From positions 1,484,968 to 1,548,967 of the forward strand of contig NZ_MDKB01000001.1 of the NCBI RefSeq assembly GCF_001715295.1: a stretch of DNA of 64,000 nt, written 5' to 3'. The translations under genes and the position numbers were made by a program. This stretch comes from Streptomyces griseus. Its GTDB lineage: Bacteria > Actinomycetota > Actinomycetes > Streptomycetales > Streptomycetaceae. Shown here in pieces: positions 1 through 7,453 of this stretch (position 1 is its first letter; every line of letters starts with the position of its first letter). The notes under the pieces were generated by a model. The model saw only the letters and a list, made by a program, of their open reading frames with translations, was not told where the DNA came from and did not search any database.

Positions 1-12
1 TGTCGTCGCGCG

Positions 13-51
13 CCCGCCGTGAAGTGCGGGACAGCCCTTGGCGGGTCGCGG
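13..51. repeat. Copy 1 of a dispersed repeat shared with 40305-40342
   Basis: Positions 13-38 are identical over 26 bases to positions 40305-40330. Similarity continues to about 51 with one single-base gap and two mismatches. The 5' part can fold into a small hairpin (arms CCCGC and GCGGG, 8-base loop). Both copies lie outside genes. The family is not one I can name; a small non-coding repeat or a remnant of a mobile element are both possible. Confidence 0.75.
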
Positions 52-162
52 CCCCGGGGACATGCCCGGCCGAGGTGTCGCCTCCGGTTCCGCCGCGCTC
101 CGGGACCGCCCAGGACCCCCGCCGGGCCGGCGTGCACTCCGTGACGCCGGTTCCGTTCCGGA

Positions 163-191
163 TTGACAAAAGGGTTTGCCGATTCTGCAAT
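163..191 (+). promoter_or_regulatory. Sigma-70/HrdB-like promoter of the XRE-cupin gene
   Basis: A perfect -35 hexamer TTGACA (163-168) is followed by a 17-base spacer and TGCAAT (186-191). Transcription would begin near 197-199, which coincides with the ATG at 199. The mRNA is therefore probably leaderless. The ATG at 190 lies inside the -10 hexamer and would not be transcribed. Confidence 0.6.
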
Positions 192-198
192 GGACCGC

Positions 199-798
199 AT
201 GAAGGAACGGACCCAGGACGAACCGGAACTCGACGCCGTACTCTCCGGAGTCGGCCCCAGGCTGCGCCGGCTGCGCAGGGACCGGGGGGTGACGCTCGCG
301 GCTCTCTCCGAGGCGACCGGCATCTCCGTCTCCACGCTGTCCCGCCTGGAGTCGGGCGGCCGGCGCCCCAGCCTCGAACTGCTGCTGCCCATCGCCCGGG
401 CCCATGAGGTACCGCTCGACGATCTGGTCGGGGCGCCGCCCGTCGGTGACCCCCGGGTCAGGGCGAAGCCGATCGTCCACGGGAGGAAGACCTCCCTCCC
501 GCTCACCGGCCGGCCGGGCGGCCTGCAGGCGTACAAGGTCGTGCAGGAGGCGCCCTGCGAGGAGGTGCCCGAGCAGCGCACCCACGAGGGGTACGAGTGG
601 CTGTACGTCCTCTCCGGGAAGCTACGGCTCCTGCTGGCCGACCACGACCTCGTCCTGGTGCCCGGTGAGGCGGCCGAGTTCGACACCCGGCTGCCTCACT
701 GGTTCGGGCCGGCGGGCGACGATCCGGTGGAATTCCTCAGCCTGTTCGGGCCGCAGGGCGAACGGATGCACGTCAGGGCGAAGCCGAAACGGGGGTGA
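199..798 (+). CDS. XRE-family transcriptional regulator with C-terminal cupin domain
   Basis: A 199-residue DNA-binding regulator of the HTH-cupin class, in which a small-molecule-sensing cupin is joined to a lambda-repressor-type HTH. The HTH spans about residues 22-76 (LRRLRRDRGVTLAALSEATG, recognition helix around STLSRLESG). The cupin spans about 124-190, with motif 1 near THEGYEWLYVLSG and motif 2 near PGEAAEFDTRLPHWF, so likely metal-ligand histidines and acidic residues are present. I chose ATG 199 over ATG 190 or TTG 163 because a consensus promoter overlaps both upstream starts. It is followed after about 100 bases by an oxidoreductase/acyl-CoA dehydrogenase operon that it could control, but this is inference from position only. 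The ligand is unknown. Confidence 0.85.
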   Translation: MKERTQDEPELDAVLSGVGPRLRRLRRDRGVTLAALSEATGISVSTLSRLESGGRRPSLELLLPIARAHEVPLDDLVGAPPVGDPRVRAKPIVHGRKTSLPLTGRPGGLQAYKVVQEAPCEEVPEQRTHEGYEWLYVLSGKLRLLLADHDLVLVPGEAAEFDTRLPHWFGPAGDDPVEFLSLFGPQGERMHVRAKPKRG

Positions 799-900
799 AG
801 GGGCTCGGTCCGCCCGCCCCGAAGTGTTCCCAGCGAGGCAAGCGACCGCTTAGTATGCGCCGGAGCAGTGGTAACGCCGACAGTGTTGTGGAGGCCCCTC

Positions 901-1869
901 ATGCAGGCATGGCGAGTGCACCGGAACGGCGAGCCGGGCGAGGTGATGGAGCTCGAAGAGGTGGACCGGCCGGTCCCCGGCGACGGACAGGTACTGCTGA
1001 AGGTCCGCGCGGCGAACATCAACTTCCCCGACGCCCTGCTCTGCCGCGGCCAGTACCAGGTGAGGCCCCCGCTGCCCTTCACCCCCGGCGTGGAGATCTG
1101 CGGCGAGACGGAGGACGGCCGCCGGGTGCTCGCCAACCCCGCCCTGCCGGACGGCGGCTTCGCCGACTACGTGGTCGCCGACGAAGCTTCCCTGCTCCCC
1201 GCCCCCGACACCCTCGACGACGCCGAGGCGGCGGCCCTGCACATCGGCTACCAGACCGGCTGGTTCGGGCTCCATCGCCGCGCACGGCTGCGGGCGGGCG
1301 AGACGCTGCTCGTGCACGCCGCGGCGGGGGGTGTCGGCAGCGCGGCCGTCCAGCTCGGGAAGGCGGCGGGCGCCACCGTCATCGGGGTGACCGGCGGACC
1401 CGAGAAGGCCGCGACCGCCCGCGAACTGGGCTGCGACCTGGTCATCGACCGGCGGAGCGAGGACATCGTGGCAGCGGTCAAGGAGGCCACCGCAGGACGC
1501 GGCGCCGACGTCGTGTACGACCCCGTGGGCGGTGACGCCTACGCCAAGTCCGTGAAGTGCATCGCCTTCGAGGGCCGCGTGGTCGTCGTGGGGTTCGCGA
1601 GCGGCACCGTCCCCGCGCCGGGCCTCAACCACGCCCTGGTGAAGAACTACTCGATCGCCGGACTCCACTGGGGCCTGTACACGACCAAGGACCCGGCCGC
1701 CGTACGCGCCTGCCATGACGAGCTGACCGCACTCGCCGACCAGGGGGTCGTCAGGCCCCTGGTCAGCGAGCGCGTCCCGATGGCCGGTGCCGCGCGCGCC
1801 GTCCAGCGCGTCGCCGACGGCACCAGTACCGGCCGCATCGTCGTCCTCCCGGCGGGGGGCACCCGATGA
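901..1869 (+). CDS. NADPH:quinone oxidoreductase-like, zinc-independent MDR protein
   Basis: A 322-residue medium-chain dehydrogenase/reductase of the quinone-oxidoreductase branch, expected to reduce quinones or enoyl/enone substrates with NADPH in the cytoplasm. A GroES-like N-terminal half (1-115) precedes a Rossmann half with the nucleotide motif HAAAGGVGSAAVQLGKAAG at about 139-157. The structural zinc cysteines of alcohol dehydrogenases are absent. ATG 901 is preceded by GGAGG at a suitable distance. A TAGTAT at 851-856 may be a -10 element, but no good -35 is visible. The stop overlaps the start of the next gene by 4 bases (ATGA), indicating translational coupling to two acyl-CoA dehydrogenases. 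A shared acyl-CoA or branched-acid catabolic route is plausible; the substrate is unknown. Confidence 0.85.
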   Translation: MQAWRVHRNGEPGEVMELEEVDRPVPGDGQVLLKVRAANINFPDALLCRGQYQVRPPLPFTPGVEICGETEDGRRVLANPALPDGGFADYVVADEASLLPAPDTLDDAEAAALHIGYQTGWFGLHRRARLRAGETLLVHAAAGGVGSAAVQLGKAAGATVIGVTGGPEKAATARELGCDLVIDRRSEDIVAAVKEATAGRGADVVYDPVGGDAYAKSVKCIAFEGRVVVVGFASGTVPAPGLNHALVKNYSIAGLHWGLYTTKDPAAVRACHDELTALADQGVVRPLVSERVPMAGAARAVQRVADGTSTGRIVVLPAGGTR

Positions 1870-3059
1870 GCACCGCCCTCGACGCGGCGGAGATCCGCCG
1901 CCGCACCCGGGAACTGCTGGCCACCCACCCGCCGGCCACCACCGGACGGACCGACTTCCTCAAGGCCCGCTTCGACGCCGGACTGGCCTGGGTGCACTAC
2001 CCCGCCGGTCTCGGCGGACTCGACGCGCCACGCTCCCTGCAGCCCGTCGCCGACGCCGAACTCGCCGCCGCCGGGGCCCCCGACAACGACCCGCGCCGCA
2101 TCGGCATCGGCCTGGGGATGGCCGCTCCCACCCTTCTCCAGTACGGCACCGACGAGCAGAAGAAGCGCTTCCTGCGTCCGCTGTGGGTCGGTGAGGAGGT
2201 CTGGTGCCAGCTCTTCAGCGAGCCCGGTGCCGGCTCCGACCTGGCCGCCCTCGGTACGCGTGCCGTACGGGACGAGACAGGCGACTGGGTGGTCGACGGC
2301 CAGAAGGTGTGGACCTCCAGCGCCCACCTCGCCCGCTGGGCGATCCTGATCGCCCGCACCGACCCGGACGTGCCCAAGCACCGTGGCATCAGCTACTTCG
2401 TCTGCGACATGACCGACCCCGGCGTCGAGGTGCGGCCGCTGCGCCAGATCACCGGTGAGGCCGAGTTCAACGAGGTCTTCCTCACCGGCGTACGCATCCC
2501 CGACAGCAGGCGGCTCGGCCCCGTCGGCGACGGCTGGAAGGTCGCGCAGACCACCCTGATGAACGAGCGTGTGTCCATCGGCGGCGCCCGTGTCCCCCGC
2601 GAGGGAGGCATGATCGGGACCGTCGCCCGAACCTGGCGCGAGCGCCCCGAGCTGCGCACCCACGACCTCCACCAGCGGCTGGTCGCCCTCTGGGTCGAGG
2701 CCGAGGTCGCCCGGCTCACGGGCGAACGGCTGCGCCAGCAGCTCGTCGCAGGACAGCCGGGACCCGAGGGCTCCGGGATGAAGCTGGCCTTCGCGCGCCT
2801 CAACCAGGAGATCAGCGGCCTCGAGGTCGAACTCCTCGGCGACGAAGGGCTGCTGTACGACGACTGGACCATGCGCCGCCCCGAGCTGGTCGACTTCACC
2901 GGCCGCGACGCCGGGTACCGCTACCTGCGCTCCAAGGGGAACTCCATCGAAGGCGGTACGAGCGAGGTCCTGCTCAACATCGTCGCCGAGCGCGTCCTCG
3001 GCCTGCCCGCCGAACCGCGTACCGACAAGGACGTCGCCTGGAAGGATCTCGCCCGATGA
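1866..3059 (+). CDS. Acyl-CoA dehydrogenase family protein (first of a pair)
   Basis: A 397-residue FAD-dependent acyl-CoA dehydrogenase that would insert an alpha,beta double bond into an acyl-CoA thioester. FAD/substrate motifs are visible: LFSEPGAGSDLAAL near residue 117, VDGQKVWTSSAH near 145, and a C-terminal SKGNSIEGGTSEVLLN near 357 that carries the acidic residue and glycine turn typical of the family. It starts inside the stop of the oxidoreductase gene and ends inside the start of a second, divergent acyl-CoA dehydrogenase. Such tandem unequal pairs form alpha2beta2 enzymes in actinobacterial steroid catabolism (FadE/ChsE type). A heteromer is therefore a reasonable inference, although no other steroid gene is nearby. 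Confidence 0.9.
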   Translation: MSTALDAAEIRRRTRELLATHPPATTGRTDFLKARFDAGLAWVHYPAGLGGLDAPRSLQPVADAELAAAGAPDNDPRRIGIGLGMAAPTLLQYGTDEQKKRFLRPLWVGEEVWCQLFSEPGAGSDLAALGTRAVRDETGDWVVDGQKVWTSSAHLARWAILIARTDPDVPKHRGISYFVCDMTDPGVEVRPLRQITGEAEFNEVFLTGVRIPDSRRLGPVGDGWKVAQTTLMNERVSIGGARVPREGGMIGTVARTWRERPELRTHDLHQRLVALWVEAEVARLTGERLRQQLVAGQPGPEGSGMKLAFARLNQEISGLEVELLGDEGLLYDDWTMRRPELVDFTGRDAGYRYLRSKGNSIEGGTSEVLLNIVAERVLGLPAEPRTDKDVAWKDLAR

Positions 3060-4207
3060 GCGCACCGACCGAAGCCGCACCGACCGGGCCCGCACAGGAC
3101 GCAGCCGGACGCACACCCGACCTGCTGTACTCGGAGGCCGAGGACGACCTGCGGTCCGCCGTGCGCTCGCTGCTCGCCGACCGGGCCGGCGCGCCGGCCG
3201 TGATCGCGGCCACCGAGTCCGGCACGCCGTACGACCCGCGGCTCTGGGAATCGCTCGCCACCGGGATCGGAGCGGCCGGACTGCTGGTCCCCGACGAACT
3301 CGGTGGGCAGGGGGCGAGCCACCGCGAGGCCGCGGTGGTCCTGGAGGAGCTCGGCCGGAGTGTCGCACCGGCCCCCTACCTGACGAGTTCCGTCGTCGCC
3401 ACCGAGATCCTCCTGGCCCTCGGGGCGTCCGGCGGGCCGGTGGGGGAACTCCTCGGCGACCTGGCGGCGGGCCGCAAGGTCGCCGTCCTCGCCCTTCCGT
3501 TCACCGCGTCCGCCGCCGACGCCGCCACGGCGATGGCGGGCACGCTGGAGCGGACCGTCGCCGGTGTCGCCGAGGCGGCGGCGGCCGATGTGCTCCTGGT
3601 GCCCACCGCCGCGGGCCTGTTCGCGGTCGCCGCCGCGGGGGAGGGGGTCGAGGTCCGGCCCCAGGTCCCGCTCGACCTGACCCGGCCGCTCGCCTCGGTC
3701 ACCCTCACCGGGGCCGGTGGAACCCTGCTGGCCGGGCCCGGGTCAGCGGCAGCGGCCGTGGCGAAGGGGCTGCGGGCCGGGGCGGGGCTGCTCGCCTCGG
3801 AGCAGCTCGGCATCGCCGAGTGGTGCCTGACGGAGACCGTCCGGCACACCCGGGAGCGCCACCAGTTCAACCGCCCGGTCGGCTCCTTCCAGGCGCTCAA
3901 GCACCGGATGGCTCAGCTCTGGCTGGAGGTCGTCTCCGCACGCGCCGCCGCCCGCAACGCCGCCGACGCGCTGGCCTCCGGCAGCCCGGACGCGCCGCTC
4001 GCGGTGGCCGTGGCCCAGGCCTACTGCTCGAAGGCCGCGGTGCACGCGGCGGAGGAGTGCGTCCAGCTGCACGGCGGGATCGGGATGACCTGGGAGCACC
4101 CCGCGCATCTGTACCTGAAGCGGGCCAAGGCCGACTCCCTCGCGTACGGAACGGCGGGCCGCCACCGCGAGACCGTCGCCGAGCTGATGGAGCTGCCGGC
4201 ACCCTGA
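3056..4207 (+). CDS. Acyl-CoA dehydrogenase family protein (second of a pair)
   Basis: A 383-residue acyl-CoA dehydrogenase paralogue, translationally coupled to the preceding one (4-base overlap). The C-terminal half carries the FAD-contact segment RERHQFNRPVGSFQALKHR (near residue 262) and the QLHGGIGMTWEHPAHLYLKR motif (near 341). The central part is alanine-rich and divergent, as often seen in the partner subunit of heteromeric enzymes. It is the last gene of the three-gene unit; about 200 bases without a gene follow. The substrate is not predictable from sequence. Confidence 0.88.
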   Translation: MSAPTEAAPTGPAQDAAGRTPDLLYSEAEDDLRSAVRSLLADRAGAPAVIAATESGTPYDPRLWESLATGIGAAGLLVPDELGGQGASHREAAVVLEELGRSVAPAPYLTSSVVATEILLALGASGGPVGELLGDLAAGRKVAVLALPFTASAADAATAMAGTLERTVAGVAEAAAADVLLVPTAAGLFAVAAAGEGVEVRPQVPLDLTRPLASVTLTGAGGTLLAGPGSAAAAVAKGLRAGAGLLASEQLGIAEWCLTETVRHTRERHQFNRPVGSFQALKHRMAQLWLEVVSARAAARNAADALASGSPDAPLAVAVAQAYCSKAAVHAAEECVQLHGGIGMTWEHPAHLYLKRAKADSLAYGTAGRHRETVAELMELPAP

Positions 4208-4319
4208 CCGGGCGCCGGGAGGCGGGGGTACGCCGGGCCGTGCGTGCCCCCGCCGCGGCGTGCCGGGTAACAGCGGGCGCAGCACAGTCGACGCGCGGAC
4301 GACGACGGTCCCAACTCTT

Positions 4320-4333
4320 GGCAGGTACCTGCC
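4320..4333. promoter_or_regulatory. Perfect 14-bp palindrome upstream of the PLC-like gene
   Basis: GGCAGGTACCTGCC is a perfect palindrome about 75 bases before the start at 4409. It resembles an operator or a small cruciform. The rest of the 4208-4408 gap shows no gene and no convincing promoter pair. Confidence 0.4.
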
Positions 4334-4408
4334 TTCCAGCTCTCCCGGGCCCCATACTCGTCGCGTCCCCCCGCCCGCTCTGCCCGACCGACCGCTTCAG
4401 GGAGACCC

Positions 4409-5290
4409 ATGGCACACCTGACCCGTCGCAGAGTCGTCACCACCGCGCTGGCCACCGCCGCCGCGGGCGCCTTCATCCCCGCCCAGTCCGCCACGGCCAC
4501 GCCCGCACGTCCCCGCGGTCCGCGTCCGCTGGAGCGCGCCCACGCCCACAACGACTACCTCCACCCCCGCCCCCTCCTGGACGCCCTCGCCCATGGGTTC
4601 ACCAGTGTCGAGGCCGACGTGTTCCTCGTCGACGGCGAACTGCTCGTCGCCCACGAGCCCGCGAGCCTCGACCCCTCCCGTACCCTCACCTCGCTCTACC
4701 TCGACCCGCTGGCGGCCCTCGTCCTGGCGAACCACGGCCGGGTCCACGCCGGATACGGCACACCCCTGCAACTCCTGGTCGACATCAAGGCCGACGGCGC
4801 CGCCGCCTACCTGGCTCTCGAAGGGGTGCTCCGCCGCTACTCCCGCATCCTGACCCGCTCGGTCCGCGGACGGGTCCACCCCGGCGCGGTCACCACCGTC
4901 GTCTCGGGCGACCGTGCCGCCCGTCTCCCGATGGAGGGCCGGACCACGCGCTACGCCTTCTACGACGGCAGGCTCGACGACCTGGGCACCGCCGCGCCCG
5001 CCTCCTTCGCGCCGCTCGTCAGCGCCAACTGGACCCAGACGTTCTCCTGGCAGGGCGCCGGCCGCTTCCCCGCGGCCGAGCGGGACCGGCTGCGCACCCT
5101 CGTCTCGGCGGCCCACCGAGAGGGGCGGCGCCTCCGCTTCTGGGCCACCCCGGACACCGCGGGGCCGGAGCGCGACGCCGTGTGGTCCGAACTCCTCGCC
5201 GTAGGCGTCGACCACCTGAACACCGACGACCTGGCGGGGCTCGAAGCCTTTCTCCGCCACCGCGACCGGGGCGGCCACGAGGGCGTCTGA
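4409..5290 (+). CDS. Tat-exported PI-PLC/glycerophosphodiesterase-like protein (AIM6-like)
   Basis: A 293-residue secreted protein of the PLC-like TIM-barrel phosphodiesterase superfamily, related to AIM6. The N-terminus has a twin-arginine signal (TRRRVVTTALATAAAGAF), with cleavage likely near the ATA-TPA segment around residue 30. The mature protein begins with the catalytic HAHNDYLH motif (residues 45-52), then VEADVFLVDGELLVAHE (67-83), which supplies acidic metal-type ligands and the second histidine region. DIKADG follows near 130. It would cleave phosphodiesters of lipids or head groups outside the cell. The gene stands alone, with unrelated neighbours. Confidence 0.82.
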   Translation: MAHLTRRRVVTTALATAAAGAFIPAQSATATPARPRGPRPLERAHAHNDYLHPRPLLDALAHGFTSVEADVFLVDGELLVAHEPASLDPSRTLTSLYLDPLAALVLANHGRVHAGYGTPLQLLVDIKADGAAAYLALEGVLRRYSRILTRSVRGRVHPGAVTTVVSGDRAARLPMEGRTTRYAFYDGRLDDLGTAAPASFAPLVSANWTQTFSWQGAGRFPAAERDRLRTLVSAAHREGRRLRFWATPDTAGPERDAVWSELLAVGVDHLNTDDLAGLEAFLRHRDRGGHEGV

Positions 5291-5428
5291 CCGCCTCCCG
5301 GACGAGCTCCCCCGATCACCGTGCGTCACCACCCGTTCGGCGGGCCCGCCGGTCCGCCGAACGGCTCCCCGCCTACGCCACACTGGCGGCCGAATGCCGC
5401 AATTCAGGCGCGGCGGAGGAGGTTGGCC

Positions 5429-5623
5429 ATGGCTGTTTCGATCTCGTTGGTGCTGCTTCTCGTGGTCCTCGCAGCGATCTTCCTGCGCAACGGCGGGCTG
5501 AAGGTCTCGCACGCCATCGTCTGCGCCCTCCTCGGCTTCCTGCTGGCGAGTACGCGCATGGCGCCCACCATCCACGAAGGGATCACCGCCACCGCGGACG
5601 TGGTGAGCGGCCTGAGGCCCTGA
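5429..5623 (+). CDS. Small membrane protein, unknown function
   Basis: A 64-residue protein with two hydrophobic stretches: 3-18 (SISLVLLLVVLAAIFL) and about 28-41 (HAIVCALLGFLLAS). A strong GGAGGAGG ribosome site at 5415-5422 sits just ahead of ATG 5429, which fixes the start. No domain is recognised. Codon use is typical of the neighbours. A small inner-membrane protein is all that can be said. Confidence 0.7.
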   Translation: MAVSISLVLLLVVLAAIFLRNGGLKVSHAIVCALLGFLLASTRMAPTIHEGITATADVVSGLRP

Positions 5624-5778
5624 CCCACGCCCCTCCAGGTACGGGAGAACGTCCCCGGCCGCGCCGGAGCGCCGCACACGACCCGCCCGGGGCGGTACGG
5701 TCGTCGGCAGGTCCCCCGCGTCGCTTCGCCGACCGGCCGGGCCCGGCCGTCCACGCCCCGCACCTGGAGAACGCAGTG

Positions 5779-6528
5779 ATGTCATTCCCGCCACCCGGCA
5801 GGCAGTCGGGAGCCGCCCACCACGAGTACTGCGACCACGTGCTCTGCTGCCGCTGCCAGCAACGCCGGTGGACCACGAAGCTCGGCGAGGAACGCCTCTG
5901 CGGGCCCTGCGCCGCCTGTTGCCGCGACTGCGGCCGGGCCCCCGCGCCCCATCTGGACGGACTGGACGACGGGCTGTGCGCGGAGTGCCGCGGTATGTGC
6001 GGCCGGTGCCGCGGCCCCCTGCCCGCCGACGGGCCGTGTGCCTGCCGGAAGTGGCGGGAGCGGGCGGGCGGCGACCCCGTCACCTACGTCCTCCAGGCCC
6101 TGCCGCAGCCTCTGCTCCAGGCTCTCGGCCACCGCATGCCGCGCACCGTCCATGAACTGATCCACCGGGAACTGGCCCGGCGCACCCCCGATCAGCTGCT
6201 GGAACGCCTCGAACGCCGCTGGAACGTCCGCTGGTCGCACGCCCTGCACGAGAAGGACGAGGAGGGCCTGCGCCGCTGGGCCCCGCAGGAGATCGCCGAG
6301 GCCCTCGTGGGCCCGGGCCCTTGCTCGCACCCGCAGTGCGAGGACGGCTACCTGCTCACGACGGACACCCCCTGCGGACGCTGCCTGCGCCCCACCCACC
6401 GCTTCGTCACCTCCGTGGCCGACCGCACGGCGACCACGGAACACGCGCGGGCCACGGCGGCCGGGATCCGGCGTGCGCTCGTGGAGGGCCGCTCCGTCAA
6501 GCCGGGCGGCAGGCGGCCGAAGGGCTGA
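5779..6528 (+). CDS. Cysteine-rich, probable zinc-binding protein
   Basis: A 249-residue protein with 15 cysteines in its first 89 residues (18, 23, 24, 26, 41, 44, 47, 48, 51, 67, 70, 74, 77, 87, 89), mostly in CxxC pairs. A further set lies near the C-terminus (CSHPQCEDG and CGRC). This suggests several treble-clef or zinc-ribbon modules. The middle region (about 100-185) is helical, with the repeated phrase LERLERRWNVRW. No signal peptide or membrane segment is seen, so it is probably cytosolic and may bind nucleic acid or protein. GGAGA precedes ATG 5779; GTG 5776 is an in-frame alternative. The open frame continues far upstream without a stop, but only this part has a ribosome site and does not overlap the PLC-like gene. 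Function unknown. Confidence 0.72.
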   Translation: MSFPPPGRQSGAAHHEYCDHVLCCRCQQRRWTTKLGEERLCGPCAACCRDCGRAPAPHLDGLDDGLCAECRGMCGRCRGPLPADGPCACRKWRERAGGDPVTYVLQALPQPLLQALGHRMPRTVHELIHRELARRTPDQLLERLERRWNVRWSHALHEKDEEGLRRWAPQEIAEALVGPGPCSHPQCEDGYLLTTDTPCGRCLRPTHRFVTSVADRTATTEHARATAAGIRRALVEGRSVKPGGRRPKG

Positions 6529-6537
6529 CCCCGGGTC

Positions 6538-7152
6538 TCACCCCTTGTCCAGTGCCGCACGCACCAGCGCCGCGGCGAGCACCGCCGGGTCGGACCCGTC
6601 CGCGAGCCCCGTCAGCTTTCCCGGCGACGTGGGCAGACCGAGCCGCTCCGCACCCTGGAGCGCCTTCGAGTCGAGGTAGGGCGCGTACTCCGGCCACACG
6701 CTCTGCACCTCGCGCAGGAAGATGTCGGTGCCCATCGGGCCCACTCCGGGGTAGCGGCGCAGGCCCTCGCGGAGCGCGGCCACGTCGCCGTCCACCTCCC
6801 GGCGCAGGCGGCGCAGATCGCCGCCGTACACGTCGAGCAGCAACTCCGCGCCTTCCCCGAGCTGGGTCGCCGTGCGTTCGTCGTAGCGGCGGTAGCCGCC
6901 TTCACCCAGCGCGTCCACCCGCTGCTGCCACGTGGCGTCGGCCATGCGCCGCGCGTCGCGCATCCCGTGGGAGAACAGCGCCCGCGCCGCGGCCACGGCC
7001 ACCGAGGCACGGATCCGCGCGCTCAGCAGGTGGCTGAGCACCAGGAGCTGGTACAGCGGCTGGGGAGTGTCGCGCAGCGTGATGCCGGCCTCGGCCGCGT
7101 AGGTCGTGCCGTGCCGCTCCAGCAACGTCTCCAGCGTGTCGCTGTCGCTCAT
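6538..7152 (-). CDS. HhH-GPD (endonuclease III-like) protein lacking the catalytic lysine
   Basis: A 204-residue all-helical protein of the HhH-GPD DNA glycosylase fold. The helix-hairpin-helix lies at about 131-148 (LRRYPGVGPMGTDIFLREVQ). In endonuclease III the hairpin carries GVGxKT with the lyase lysine; here it reads GVGPMGTD, so that lysine is missing. There is also no C-terminal cysteine cluster for a 4Fe-4S centre. An aspartate follows downstream (PYLDSK, about 161). It may be a monofunctional glycosylase or a non-catalytic DNA binder. Its ATG overlaps the stop of the DUF6480 gene (ATGA), so the two are translationally coupled. Confidence 0.72.
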   Translation of the reverse strand: MSDSDTLETLLERHGTTYAAEAGITLRDTPQPLYQLLVLSHLLSARIRASVAVAAARALFSHGMRDARRMADATWQQRVDALGEGGYRRYDERTATQLGEGAELLLDVYGGDLRRLRREVDGDVAALREGLRRYPGVGPMGTDIFLREVQSVWPEYAPYLDSKALQGAERLGLPTSPGKLTGLADGSDPAVLAAALVRAALDKG

Positions 7153-7331
7153 GCGAAGCCGAAGATCCGGGCGATGAAGAAGCCGGCGACGACCACCGCG
7201 ACGAGCACCACCAAGGCCACCCAGAAGAAGGGGTGCTCCCAGATGCCACCGTCGGGCCGCTCGACGTGCGCCTCGCTGATGCATCCTTCCGCCGGAGGGG
7301 TCTCGGTCGGGGGTGTCAGTGAAATAGCCAT
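7149..7331 (-). CDS. DUF6480-like small membrane protein
   Basis: A 60-residue protein with an N-terminal proline/threonine-rich part containing TPPAEG and a single C-terminal membrane helix (VALVVLVAVVVAGFF, about 39-53). The TPP-x-(E/D) segment followed by one helix resembles DUF6480 proteins common in Streptomyces. It starts at ATG 7331 and overlaps the next gene by 4 bases. The role is unknown; coupling to an endonuclease III-like protein is unusual for a membrane peptide. Confidence 0.7.
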   Translation of the reverse strand: MAISLTPPTETPPAEGCISEAHVERPDGGIWEHPFFWVALVVLVAVVVAGFFIARIFGFA

Positions 7332-7453
7332 ACCTCCACCATCTCTCCGTCCGGCTCTCCCGGCACGTGCTCGTTGGCGGCACGCATACATCCGTACGGA
7401 GTTCGCCGGGCCGGAAAGCGCTGCGAGCGCCCGGTTCGGGGCACCGTCAAGGA

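Noticed and set aside
1647..3368. 573-codon reverse-strand open frame
   Set aside because: It lies antisense to the two acyl-CoA dehydrogenase genes, has no ribosome site, and its translation is low-complexity. It is a by-product of high G+C.
3820..5778. Upstream 650 codons of the long forward frame that ends at 6528
   Set aside because: They run out of frame through the acyl-CoA dehydrogenase, PLC-like and small membrane genes and are Pro/Arg-rich. Only 5779-6528 is supported.
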